The translations under genes and the position numbers were made by a program. The notes beneath the pieces were generated by a model, which was given only the letters and a program-made list of their open reading frames with translations, had not been told where the DNA came from and did not search any database. Shown in pieces: positions 1-8,685 of a stretch of DNA of 64,000 nucleotides. How positions within the stretch are numbered: position 1 is the first letter of the stretch; every line of letters begins with the position of its first letter. The stretch is from Oceanobacillus kimchii X50 (GTDB lineage: Bacteria > Bacillota > Bacilli > Bacillales > Amphibacillaceae): positions 1,510,659 to 1,574,658 of the forward strand of contig NZ_CM001792.1 in assembly GCF_000340475.1 (NCBI RefSeq), written 5' to 3'.

Positions 1-106
1 CAAATCCATTACAGGTTTTGATGATTTAATTCAAGAACTAATTAGTTCTGGTGAGTTATTAGAAGAAGAAAAAATTGAATTATTGACTTTTAGAGATAGT
101 TTGTAA
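1..106 (+). CDS. pyrE: 3' end of probable orotate phosphoribosyltransferase (partial)
   Basis: An open frame enters from the left edge (first full codon at base 2) and stops at TAA 104-106, leaving 34 codons. The tail reads as an amphipathic helix pair ending in ELLTFRDSL. The pattern 'LTxxxxLIxxxxxxGxLxEEExxxLxxFR' matches the usual C-terminus of PyrE. In Bacillus subtilis pyrE ends the pyrimidine operon a few genes before yloA, which fits the position here. The fragment is too short for certainty and could belong to another enzyme. Confidence 0.5.
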   Translation, partial: KSITGFDDLIQELISSGELLEEEKIELLTFRDSL

Positions 107-288
107 AGGTGTTAAAACATAAGTTATGAGTTGAGGTTAGAAAAAAACATCCGTCCAGAAATATAATAAAAAAAGGGCTAGGTGAGTTTCCAATGATAAA
201 GATACAGAGGACTCACCAGCTGCCTTGTAAAACGAAAAACCTTAAATTTATTTCTAGCGTTAAACTTTTAAAGTGTTTTTCGATTTAA
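107..288. other. Intergenic region between pyrE-like end and methyltransferase gene
   Basis: No coding sequence is apparent. It holds an imperfect stem around GGTGAGT (181-187) and ACTCACC (211-217), without a T-run behind it, and the terminator listed separately at 233-282. Confidence 0.5.
233..282. terminator. Probable bidirectional terminator
   Basis: CGAAAAAC (233-240) pairs perfectly with GTTTTTCG (275-282). The stem extends inward with one-base bulges (CTT and AAA against TTTAAAG). Read on the minus strand, the stem is followed by TTTTAC just after the methyltransferase stop, so it best serves that gene. Read on the plus strand it ends the upstream transcript. Confidence 0.5.
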
Positions 289-1056
289 TTAATCTCCTTT
301 CTGATACATTACCATCCATTCATCAATTGAAAATGATAGAAGTTGCTCTTTTTGTTGCTTAACATCAAAATAAGCTTTTACTCTAGTATTAGCATCTAAA
401 AGATAAGATTCCACAGCATTTTTCTGTTTTGGATCTTCAACAGTACGATTAACCCAATCTTGGAAGGGGAGTATTTTCTTTTGAAGTTGCTCTTTTCTAA
501 TAGATAAAGGGTAGGTAGAAATAATTTGTTTCCATTCAGAAACCTTTAACGATCGCATATGACTAGGATCACGTAATTTTTCTAATTCGTTTACATAGAG
601 GTCAAGTTCGTTGTCCTCACTGGAAATATTATCAACGAAAATAAATGTACCTTTTGGTTTTAGTACTCGATTTGTTTCTTCTATAAATTTTGTAGGATTT
701 GGGAAATGATGAGCTGCAATTCGGCAACTTACGATATCAAAAGTTTGATCTAAAAACGGCAAGTTCTCTGCATCAACAACGACATATTGGATATTTGTAT
801 AGTTTATTAAATGATAACGTGTTTCTTGAAGCATTTCAGGAGTTAAATCAGTTGCTATCACATTTTTTACATGGGGAGAAAATTGCTTCGCTACATGTCC
901 ACCACCTGTTGCAATATCTAACATAACCATTTCCTTATTCGGTGCTGTCCATGCGATCATCTTTTCCAATTCTTTTTCATTCGCGTGAGTTTTACTTGTT
1001 ATATACGCATTACTATTCTTAGCGAATGCCTTCTTTACTAACGATTTTTCATCCAT
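289..1056 (-). CDS. Class I SAM-dependent methyltransferase (UbiE/YcgJ-like)
   Basis: This protein of about 255 residues has a Rossmann-type methyltransferase fold. Motif I is LDIATGGGHVA (near residue 47). An acidic 'ATDLTPEML' strand follows, then 'VVDAENLPF' and the post-motif 'FDIVSCRIAAHHFPNP' (about 108-123). These motifs resemble ubiquinone/menaquinone-type and YcgJ-like enzymes, but the substrate cannot be read from sequence. Two in-frame ATGs lie six bases apart (1062 and 1056). The AGGAAG ribosome site touches the first and is six bases from the second, so 1056 is preferred. It is divergent from a LysR regulator. The gene is not part of the B. subtilis neighbourhood of yloA and looks like a lineage-specific insertion. 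Confidence 0.8.
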   Translation of the reverse strand: MDEKSLVKKAFAKNSNAYITSKTHANEKELEKMIAWTAPNKEMVMLDIATGGGHVAKQFSPHVKNVIATDLTPEMLQETRYHLINYTNIQYVVVDAENLPFLDQTFDIVSCRIAAHHFPNPTKFIEETNRVLKPKGTFIFVDNISSEDNELDLYVNELEKLRDPSHMRSLKVSEWKQIISTYPLSIRKEQLQKKILPFQDWVNRTVEDPKQKNAVESYLLDANTRVKAYFDVKQQKEQLLSFSIDEWMVMYQKGD

Positions 1057-1153
1057 CAACATCTTCCTTTTCCATTTAATTTTAGAATTTCATTTACTAT
1101 TAGTTTATGTGGTATGATGTAATAAGTAAAATACAATAAATTGATTGGTATTG

Positions 1154-1168
1154 ATAACATATACTTAT
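1154..1168. promoter_or_regulatory. Candidate LysR-type operator (ATAA-N7-TTAT dyad)
   Basis: ATAA (1154-1157) and TTAT (1165-1168) form a dyad containing a T-N11-A core, the general signature of LysR-type binding sites. It lies 15 bp before the start codon of the LysR gene, in the divergent region with the methyltransferase. Autoregulation is inferred; AT-rich background makes chance occurrence possible. Confidence 0.3.
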
Positions 1169-1182
1169 ATGAGGTGTTTTAA

Positions 1183-2040
1183 ATGAGGATGGATGATTAT
1201 GAATTATTAATACGTTTAAATGAAATTGGTACCATTCGTGGAACGGCAAAGGCTGTTTTAATTTCCCAACCAGCTGTTACTCAACGTTTAAAATATATGG
1301 AAGACTATTTTGGTGAAGCAATATTTATTCGAACTTCTAAACGTCTACTACCAACTCCTGCTGGTGAGATTATTATTCAACATGCAAAGCGAGTCATTTA
1401 TCAAGAAAAAGTCTTAAAGAACCGATTAGCAGAGACCGGTGAAGAAATCCAAGGAACCCTCTCTATTGCTTGCTCTACTTTAATTAGCCAGCGATTTTTA
1501 CCGAGTATCTTAGGTGAATTTACAGCTAATTATCCGAAAGTAACAATTGATTTAGTTACAGGTATTAGTGAAGATATTAGACGAAACCACAAAAAATATC
1601 ATATTTGTATCATAAGAGGCGAGAAATTAAAGGAAACGACTTCTGTTCATTTATTTGATGATCCACTGTATATGTTTGATACAGAACATTTTCCATCTAA
1701 TCAAGTAAAGGAAAGGCCGTTAATTTCTTTTAAAAGTGATGATAGTATGCATGAACTTGTTGATAACTGGTTATATCATCAACAAGAATCTATTAATCCC
1801 GTAAAAACATTAACCGTAGATCAAATCGAAACTTGTAAACAATTTATGAAACAAGGAATTGGAATGGCAGTTTTACCTGAAAGTGTTTCTGATCATCTAA
1901 AAGAAGAATATCCTCATATTGCGCTTGAAATTAATGGAAAGCCGGTAACACGCGATACGTGGGTATGTTATCAAGAAGGCATCCGCAAATTACCACAGGT
2001 AGATCATTTTCTAGAATTATTACAGAAAACTACTTTTTAA
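1183..2040 (+). CDS. LysR-family transcriptional regulator
   Basis: This is a 285-residue protein of typical family length. An N-terminal winged helix-turn-helix (about 5-63) carries the family signature 'GTIRGTAKAVLISQPAVTQR' and 'LLPTPAGEII'. A type-2 periplasmic-binding-like effector domain (about 90-280) follows and contains 'LSIACSTLISQRFLPSILGEF'. The ATG at 1183 is preceded by GAGGTG at a good distance; a second ATG lies two codons on. It is divergent from the methyltransferase gene and 75 bp before ohr, so either could be its target. The effector is unknown. Confidence 0.9.
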   Translation: MRMDDYELLIRLNEIGTIRGTAKAVLISQPAVTQRLKYMEDYFGEAIFIRTSKRLLPTPAGEIIIQHAKRVIYQEKVLKNRLAETGEEIQGTLSIACSTLISQRFLPSILGEFTANYPKVTIDLVTGISEDIRRNHKKYHICIIRGEKLKETTSVHLFDDPLYMFDTEHFPSNQVKERPLISFKSDDSMHELVDNWLYHQQESINPVKTLTVDQIETCKQFMKQGIGMAVLPESVSDHLKEEYPHIALEINGKPVTRDTWVCYQEGIRKLPQVDHFLELLQKTTF

Positions 2041-2050
2041 AATTTTTATG

Positions 2051-2095
2051 TTTACAAATTATATTTAACGGAAATATAAGAACTATACGTTAAAT
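2051..2095 (+). promoter_or_regulatory. Candidate ohr promoter flanked by an ATTTAACG dyad
   Basis: TTTACA (2051-2056) and TATAAG (2075-2080) are separated by 18 bp. A perfect inverted repeat, ATTTAACG (2063-2070) and CGTTAAAT (2088-2095), places one arm in the spacer and the other at about +1 to +8. That is a classical repressor layout. It is not the TACAATT-type box known for B. subtilis OhrR. Confidence 0.45.
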
Positions 2096-2115
2096 TAATA
2101 AGGAGTAGTGATCGT

Positions 2116-2538
2116 ATGAGTGATATTCTATTTACTTCAACAGCTACAGCAAAAAATGGTAGAGACGGACATGTGAAATCAGATGATGGGATTATTGATG
2201 TAGATTTAGTTAACCCAGCTGGAGGTAAATCCGATAAAAAAGGATCTAATCCAGAGCAACTATTTGCTGCAGGATATTCTGCTTGTTACGATGGTGCTCT
2301 AAATCATGTTGCATCTGAAAAAGGGAAGAAAATAAGTTCTGAGACAACTGCAGATGTCCATTTTATGAAAGATACTTCTGATGGCGGCTTTAAGATTGGA
2401 GCTACACTCCATATTAAAATAGAAGGCGTTAGCCAAGATGAAGCGCAAGAATTAGCAGAAGCAGCACACGACTTCTGTCCTTATTCAAAGGCAACGCGAG
2501 GCAATATCGAAGTAACTTTAAAACCAGAAGCTGTTTAA
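2116..2538 (+). CDS. ohr: Organic hydroperoxide resistance protein (Ohr/OsmC family)
   Basis: This 140-residue thiol peroxidase reduces organic hydroperoxides in the cytoplasm. The two catalytic cysteines are visible: Cys57 in 'GYSACYDGAL' and Cys121 in 'HDFCPYSKATRGN'. Arg16 and Glu47 (in 'NPEQLF') match the conserved residues that tune the reactive cysteine. Length and motifs match the Ohr subgroup better than OsmC proper. The start at 2116 follows AAGGAG. It has its own candidate promoter with a dyad and a strong terminator behind it, so it is probably monocistronic. In Bacillus the usual regulator is a MarR-type OhrR; here the upstream neighbour is a LysR protein. Confidence 0.93.
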   Translation: MSDILFTSTATAKNGRDGHVKSDDGIIDVDLVNPAGGKSDKKGSNPEQLFAAGYSACYDGALNHVASEKGKKISSETTADVHFMKDTSDGGFKIGATLHIKIEGVSQDEAQELAEAAHDFCPYSKATRGNIEVTLKPEAV

Positions 2539-2550
2539 CATCTAAACAAT

Positions 2551-2586
2551 AAAAGGTTCAAACCAATTCAGGTTTGAACCTTTTTT
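2551..2586. terminator. Bidirectional terminator between ohr and rqcH
   Basis: A 14-bp perfect stem, AAAAGGTTCAAACC with its complement, encloses a six-base loop and is followed by six Ts on the plus strand. The A-run on the other side lets it also end rqcH transcripts from the minus strand. Confidence 0.9.
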
Positions 2587-2603
2587 ATAAGCAAAATCTC
2601 ACT

Positions 2604-4313
2604 TTATCCTTTTCTTAATCGATCGACAATTTCTTTAGACGGCGTTACATAAATAGTTTTTTGATTATCATAAATGACATAACCTGGTTTGGCGCCGTTT
2701 GGTTTTCTGACATGACGAATGGAAGTATAATCCACCGGAACCGAGGACGATTGCTGAGATTTGCTAAAATAAGCAGCTAATTGAGCAGCTTCTTTTATCG
2801 TTTGTTCACTAGCTTGTTTATCTCGGATAATCACATGAGATCCGGGGATATCTTTTGTATGCAACCAAATATCATCTCGATTTGCTAAACGCATCGTTGC
2901 ATATTCATTTTGTTTATTGTTTTTGCCGACAAGGATCGTAGTACCTTCGGAAGAAATGTACTCTTCAGGTGCTGGTTGTTGCGGCTTCTTTTTCTTCTTC
3001 GTCTGTCGTTGTTTTTTTAAATAACCTTCTTCTCTTAACTCTTCACGTATTTCCTCGATATCCTCTGTACTAGCAACATCTAATTGTTGTAATAACTGAT
3101 CTAAATATTGAATTTCCAAGTCTGTACGTTTAATTTCTGATTGCATAATTTGCCTTGATTTTTTTAATTTAGCATAAGTTTTAAAATAACTTTGTGCATT
3201 TTCACTTGGTGATTTTTGAGGGTTTAGTTTGATTAATACTTTTTTTTGGTCAGGATCATAATAATCAACAACCTCTACCTGCTTATCACCAAATTGAACT
3301 TCATGCATATGAGCAGTTAAGAGTTCTCCTAATCGCTGGTATTCATCGGCGTGTTCTGATTTTTGTATGGTTTGTTGATGTTTTTTTAGTTTTCGTTCAT
3401 TTTTCTGCTTTTCATTTTTTATAAATCGATATAAATCTTTTGCTTGTTGCTTTACTCTATCACGTTCCGCTTTTCCTGAGTAGAACGTATCTAACATTTG
3501 ATTTACTGATTCAAATGGTTCTTTCTCAGCATTGCTTTTTGATGTTAATGGAAGTACGTGAAAATCTTCTTTTCCATTTCGGTAGATTGTTGGAGTATAT
3601 TCATGTGCATCTAATCGACGTTGAACTTTTTCAAACATGGATTGATATTGTTCATTTGTACCTAAAGCTACTTTTGATGCAAAATCTTTCGTAATCAATG
3701 GTGAAAAACCTTCCAGTATTTGTAGCATCTGCTGATCAATTTTGCCGGAATTAAAATCAAGCTTTTGAATAAATTGGTCACTTGAAAGTTCTAATGGATG
3801 AAACTTTTGTTGATCTGGTGGAGATTGATATGATTGTCCAGGAAGTATGGAACGATGTCTATTTTGTGAATAAGAAATATGTTTTAAGCTATCAATGATT
3901 ACACCTTTTTCTTGATCGACTAAAATAAGGTTACTATGTTTTCCCATTAGTTCCATTATTAATTGTTTATAGCTTATATCACCAATTTCATTCCTTGTAC
4001 GTATTGAAAATATTACAATTCGTTCCATACCTTTTTGTTCGATTTTTTCAACAATAGCTCCAGATAAATGCTTTCGTAATACCATACAAAACATCGGAGG
4101 CTCTTTTGGATTCATATAAGTATCATTTGTTATATGGAATCTAGCATATGTTGGATGTATCGAAAATAACAAAGACTGATTAACAGAGTTGTTCCTTACT
4201 GTCATGACAATTTCACTATCAGTTGGTTGATAGATTTTTGCAATTTTACCACGAACTATTTTATTTTCTAATTCTTCGGTTATGGCTCTAGTAACAATAC
4301 CATCAAATGGCAT
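2604..4313 (-). CDS. rqcH: Rqc2/NEMF homolog RqcH (YloA), ribosome quality control
   Basis: This 569-residue protein is the expected size for bacterial RqcH, which binds obstructed 50S subunits and adds C-terminal alanine tails to stalled chains. The NFACT-N domain occupies about 1-170 ('EPPMFCMVLRKHLSGAIVEKI'). A helix-hairpin-helix region and long charged coiled coils follow (about 280-420). The C-terminal NFACT-R domain (about 450-565) contains 'IWLHTKDIPGSHVIIRDK'. The conserved Asp-Arg pair needed for tailing is Glu97-Arg98 here ('KGMERIVIF'). A Lys-rich stretch (about 434-441) precedes NFACT-R. It is transcribed alone on the minus strand, divergent from the P-type ATPase gene as in B. 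subtilis. Confidence 0.95.
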   Translation of the reverse strand: MPFDGIVTRAITEELENKIVRGKIAKIYQPTDSEIVMTVRNNSVNQSLLFSIHPTYARFHITNDTYMNPKEPPMFCMVLRKHLSGAIVEKIEQKGMERIVIFSIRTRNEIGDISYKQLIMELMGKHSNLILVDQEKGVIIDSLKHISYSQNRHRSILPGQSYQSPPDQQKFHPLELSSDQFIQKLDFNSGKIDQQMLQILEGFSPLITKDFASKVALGTNEQYQSMFEKVQRRLDAHEYTPTIYRNGKEDFHVLPLTSKSNAEKEPFESVNQMLDTFYSGKAERDRVKQQAKDLYRFIKNEKQKNERKLKKHQQTIQKSEHADEYQRLGELLTAHMHEVQFGDKQVEVVDYYDPDQKKVLIKLNPQKSPSENAQSYFKTYAKLKKSRQIMQSEIKRTDLEIQYLDQLLQQLDVASTEDIEEIREELREEGYLKKQRQTKKKKKPQQPAPEEYISSEGTTILVGKNNKQNEYATMRLANRDDIWLHTKDIPGSHVIIRDKQASEQTIKEAAQLAAYFSKSQQSSSVPVDYTSIRHVRKPNGAKPGYVIYDNQKTIYVTPSKEIVDRLRKG

Positions 4314-4333
4314 AATAAATCACCTCTTGCGAC

Positions 4334-4342
4334 ATTATAGCA
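4334..4342 (-). promoter_or_regulatory. Extended -10 promoter for rqcH
   Basis: On the minus strand TGC-TATAAT lies 21 bp before the rqcH ATG, a TGn extended -10 with a perfect hexamer. No good -35 is seen at 17 bp. GAGGTGA, the ribosome site, sits between it and the start. Confidence 0.45.
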
Positions 4343-4413
4343 TTTTTTTGTTAAGAACGGCATAGATATGGATTAAGAGCTTGTACAATCTATACATTGT
4401 CGGAGGAATGCTG

Positions 4414-7068
4414 ATGAAATGGTATCAATTAGATGTAGAAAAAGTAGAGCAGAAGCTCCAAGTAATTTCAAATCGCGGTCTAAATAACAAACAAGCAGTG
4501 GAAAGAAGAAAACAACATGGTGAAAACATATTAGAATCTAAAAAGCAAGTTTCAAACTGGATTCTATTTTTCAAGCAATTTCAAGATTTTATGGTGTTGG
4601 TTTTGTTAGCCGCAACATTAATCGCTGGTTTACTTGGAGAATATATTGATGCAATCGCAATTATGGTGATTGTATTAATAAATGGATGCATTGGTTTTTT
4701 TCAAGAACAAAAAGCAGAAAATTCACTAGAAAAATTAAAAGAGCTTTCTGCACCAATTGCTAGTGTATTACGTGAAAAACAATGGGAAAAAATATCTTCT
4801 CGGGATATTGTTGTCGGAGATGTAGTACGCATTAATAGTGGAGATCGCATTCCAGCTGATATTCGTATTATTAAGTCTAATGGTTTGGAGACCGAGGAAT
4901 CTGCATTAACTGGAGAGTCACTACCCGTAAGCAAGCATGCTACAGCAATAACTGCTGAGAACTTAGATGTTCAAGATCAAACGAATATGGGGTTTATGGG
5001 GACAATGGTCACTCGTGGTTCTGGAACTGGTGTTGTTGTTGGTACAGGCATGAAGACAGTGATGGGCCAGATAGCATCTCTCATTGAAGGAACGAAAAAA
5101 ACCGTAACCCCACTTGAAATGAAATTGGCAGAATTAGGGAAAATCTTAATTGTAGTTGCTCTCTTATTGACGGTTCTTGTAGTTGGAGTAGGGGTAGTAC
5201 AAGGCCATCCTATGTACGAAATGTTTCTTGCAGGTGTCTCACTAGCAGTAGCAGCTATTCCTGAAGGACTACCCGCAATCGTGACAGTTGCATTGTCTCT
5301 TGGAGTACAACGAATGATACGAAAGAAAGCAATTGTACGCAAATTATCTGCCGTAGAAACCTTAGGATGCGCATCAGTTGTTTGTTCTGACAAAACAGGA
5401 ACCATGACAGAAAATCAAATGACCGTTAAAGAAATGTATTTGAATGGTGAATATTTATATGTAACTGGAGATGGATACCAAACACAAGGTGATTTCTTTT
5501 TAAACAAAAATAAAGTAGAACGAACGCATCCTAATTTGGAAACGATGCTTCTATATGGGATGATATGTAATCATTCTCAGTTGATGGTTAAAAAAGGAAA
5601 GAACTTTATTGACGGAGATCCAACGGATGGTGCTTTATTAGTTGCGGCACGAAAATTAGGTTTACATGCTGATAGGAAAGAAGATTATCATGTTATTAAA
5701 GAATTACCATTTGATTCTGATCGCAAACGAATGAGCATAATTGTTGAAGACAAGAATGGAATGAAGATGATTATTACTAAAGGTGCTCCTGATGTTTTAT
5801 TACCTCGATCCACCTATTATTTAGATGAAAATGGAAGGTCACTATTAAAAAAAGAAGATACTAAAGAGATTGAAAATGCAGTGTATCATATGGCTGGAAA
5901 AGCTCTCCGTACGATTGCGATTGGAGTTCGTATTTTACCAAATAATATGGATATAGATAGTACAATAATCGAAAATGAACTAACATTTATCGGATTGTAT
6001 GGATTAATGGATCCACCTAGGAAAGAAGTGAAGTCAGCGATACGGGAATGTAAAGAAGCAGGAATTAAAACAGTAATGATAACAGGAGATCATGCACATA
6101 CTGCTCGAGCAATTGCAAGTCATTTACAATTGTTACCTGAAAACGGATTACTATTTGAAGGAAAACAATTAAACAACATGTCAGATCAGGAATTGGAAAA
6201 TGTAATTGAAGACGCATATGTTTTTGCTAGAGTTACTCCTGAACATAAATTGAGAATAGTAAAAGCTTTTCAAAATAAGGGGCATATAGTTGCTATGACA
6301 GGAGATGGAGTTAATGACGCTCCAGCTATCAAAGCAAGTGATATTGGAATAAGTATGGGGATTAATGGTACAGATGTAACAAAAGAAGCTTCATCCCTCG
6401 TATTAATGGATGATAATTTTGCAACTATTAAATCAGCAATAAATGAAGGCAGAAACATCTATGAAAATATAAGGAAATTTATACGATATCTTCTAGCTTC
6501 TAATGTTGGAGAAATATTAGTTATGTTATTTGCTATGTTACTAGCATTACCGCTACCACTTGTTCCGGTACAAATACTTTGGGTGAATTTAGTGACGGAT
6601 GGATTACCTGCAATGGCGCTTGGTGTGGATAAAGCAGAAAGCGATGTAATGAAGCGTGGACCAAGGAATCCAAGAGAAGGTATTTTTTCAAGAGGATTGG
6701 GATATAAAATTGTATCAAGAGGAATATTGATAGGTATTGTTACATTAATTGCTTTTATGGTAACGTATCAAAATAATACTGAACACCTAATTTATGCACA
6801 GACTACTGCTTTTGCTACATTAGTAGTTGCACAGTTGATTCATGTTTTTGATTGTCGTAGTGAACATTCCGTTTTTGCAAGAAATCCATTTGGAAATATG
6901 TACCTTGTTTATGCGGTAATTTCCTCCTTACTATTGTTATTTGTTGTAATTTATTGGGAACCGCTTCAACCGATCTTCCATACAACTTCTCTTAGCATAA
7001 TAGATTGGTTGTTAGTTGTTGGATTAGGAGCAATACCAACTGTACTCTTCGGTTACTCAAAAAAATAA
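4414..7068 (+). CDS. yloB: Calcium-transporting P-type ATPase (YloB-like)
   Basis: This P2A-type ATPase of about 884 residues pumps cations, most likely Ca2+, across the membrane. It has an N-terminal cation-ATPase domain, then 'LTGES' in the actuator domain. 'AAIPEGLP' in M4 is the calcium-site motif. The phosphorylated aspartate is Asp326 in 'CSDKTGTMT'. 'MITGD' and 'GDGVNDAPAIK' form the P-domain. C-terminal transmembrane helices include 'LWVNLVTDGLPAMALG'. GGAGG is one base from an ATG at 4408 and seven bases from the ATG at 4414, so 4414 is preferred. B. subtilis YloB is a SERCA-like pump expressed during sporulation; the same role is inferred here. Confidence 0.93.
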   Translation: MKWYQLDVEKVEQKLQVISNRGLNNKQAVERRKQHGENILESKKQVSNWILFFKQFQDFMVLVLLAATLIAGLLGEYIDAIAIMVIVLINGCIGFFQEQKAENSLEKLKELSAPIASVLREKQWEKISSRDIVVGDVVRINSGDRIPADIRIIKSNGLETEESALTGESLPVSKHATAITAENLDVQDQTNMGFMGTMVTRGSGTGVVVGTGMKTVMGQIASLIEGTKKTVTPLEMKLAELGKILIVVALLLTVLVVGVGVVQGHPMYEMFLAGVSLAVAAIPEGLPAIVTVALSLGVQRMIRKKAIVRKLSAVETLGCASVVCSDKTGTMTENQMTVKEMYLNGEYLYVTGDGYQTQGDFFLNKNKVERTHPNLETMLLYGMICNHSQLMVKKGKNFIDGDPTDGALLVAARKLGLHADRKEDYHVIKELPFDSDRKRMSIIVEDKNGMKMIITKGAPDVLLPRSTYYLDENGRSLLKKEDTKEIENAVYHMAGKALRTIAIGVRILPNNMDIDSTIIENELTFIGLYGLMDPPRKEVKSAIRECKEAGIKTVMITGDHAHTARAIASHLQLLPENGLLFEGKQLNNMSDQELENVIEDAYVFARVTPEHKLRIVKAFQNKGHIVAMTGDGVNDAPAIKASDIGISMGINGTDVTKEASSLVLMDDNFATIKSAINEGRNIYENIRKFIRYLLASNVGEILVMLFAMLLALPLPLVPVQILWVNLVTDGLPAMALGVDKAESDVMKRGPRNPREGIFSRGLGYKIVSRGILIGIVTLIAFMVTYQNNTEHLIYAQTTAFATLVVAQLIHVFDCRSEHSVFARNPFGNMYLVYAVISSLLLLFVVIYWEPLQPIFHTTSLSIIDWLLVVGLGAIPTVLFGYSKK

Positions 7069-7143
7069 CCGAACTTTTAAGAAATGAGATCATTAATTTC
7101 CCGGATTTTTACGCGTCTGAGAGTAAGTACCGTAAAAGTTCGG
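7069..7143. repeat. Long inverted repeat directly after yloB
   Basis: CCGAACTTTTA (7069-7079) is perfectly complementary to TAAAAGTTCGG (7133-7143). They enclose 53 bases with a small inner stem (GAAAT and ATTTC). A short T-rich stretch follows, so it may end yloB transcription. The left arm begins right after the yloB stop codon. The rest of the 311-bp gap up to remA (7144-7379) holds no gene; a TATAAT at 7310-7315 is the only promoter-like element seen there. Confidence 0.6.
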
Positions 7144-7379
7144 GTATTTTGTTATAACTAAAAACCCCTCTTGATCAGGTTAGTTGTTCCTCATTATCTA
7201 AAGTTACTATAGATTCTATATTTGGTTTGCTAAATTTTTTTTCTCTTCTAACTCTTCTACACGTATTGTGTCTAGCAAATTTATGGTATAAAATTCGATA
7301 AAGATAAAGTATAATGTTACTATTAGAGGAGAATAATCAGAGAAAAAAGTAGTTGTAATATGATTGAGGGGGAAGTAAG

Positions 7380-7640
7380 TTGAATTTAAGTCTAATAAAT
7401 ATTGGTTTCGGTAACGTTGTTTCTGCCAATCGAATAATTTCAATTGTTTCACCGGAGTCTGCACCTATTAAACGTATTATAACCGTTGCTAGAGATAATA
7501 ATAAACTAGTGGATGCTACATATGGTAGACGTACAAGAGCAGTTATTATTACAGACAGTGACCATGTTGTTCTTTCTGCTGTTCAGCCAGAAACTGTTGG
7601 TCAGCGAGTAATTAGTAATGATGAAATTTCAGATGAGTAG
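7380..7640 (+). CDS. remA: Extracellular matrix regulator RemA (DUF370)
   Basis: This 86-residue DUF370 protein is nearly identical in layout to RemA (YlzA) of Bacillus. RemA is a ring-forming DNA-binding protein that activates biofilm matrix and osmoprotection genes. The family signature '[27 protein letters not shown]' is at the N-terminus, and '[20 protein letters not shown]' is the central strand region. It starts at TTG 7380 behind GAGGGGGA. It is followed 24 bp later by gmk, and gmk overlaps rpoZ, so the three are probably one transcript. The yloC gene that precedes remA in B. subtilis is missing. Confidence 0.95.
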   Translation: MNLSLINIGFGNVVSANRIISIVSPESAPIKRIITVARDNNKLVDATYGRRTRAVIITDSDHVVLSAVQPETVGQRVISNDEISDE

Positions 7641-8476
<836 letters not shown>

Positions 8477-8480
8477 TATG

Positions 8481-8509
8481 AACCCTCTGCCACACTGCGG
8501 AGGGTTTTT
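8481..8509 (+). terminator. Intrinsic terminator after rpoZ
   Basis: The stem AACCCTC-TGC with GCG-GAGGGTT is followed by TTTTTC. It lies within ten bases of the rpoZ stop codon. Confidence 0.88.
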
Positions 8510-8562
8510 CGTTGTTGTATAGGAATTATAAAATTAGTGTGTGGTGGATAATTAAATAACTG

Positions 8563-8602
8563 AACCAGCCACGTCCGGCGCTTCGCCTTTGTTCTGATAG
8601 AT
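8563..8602. repeat. GC-rich island, possible dispersed repeat fragment
   Basis: A block containing CCACGTCCGGCGCTTCGCC is far more GC-rich than the surrounding AT-rich spacer. It contains a small hairpin, GGCG-CTT-CGCC. It resembles in style the short GC-rich intergenic repeats of Bacillaceae, but no second copy was found in this window. Confidence 0.3.
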
Positions 8603-8685
8603 CGTTAATACTTTTCAAAAGCGATTGTTCTCATAATATGTTATAAATAAGTTAGAATGATCGGATAGTTGAAGGGGGTAGAATC

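Noticed and set aside
7069..7143. Inverted repeat after yloB as the end of an insertion sequence
   Set aside because: No transposase remnant or target duplication is visible; it looks like a hairpin or deletion junction.
7216..7464. 82-codon minus-strand frame overlapping the start of remA
   Set aside because: It overlaps a well-supported conserved gene and its composition is typical of a shadow frame.
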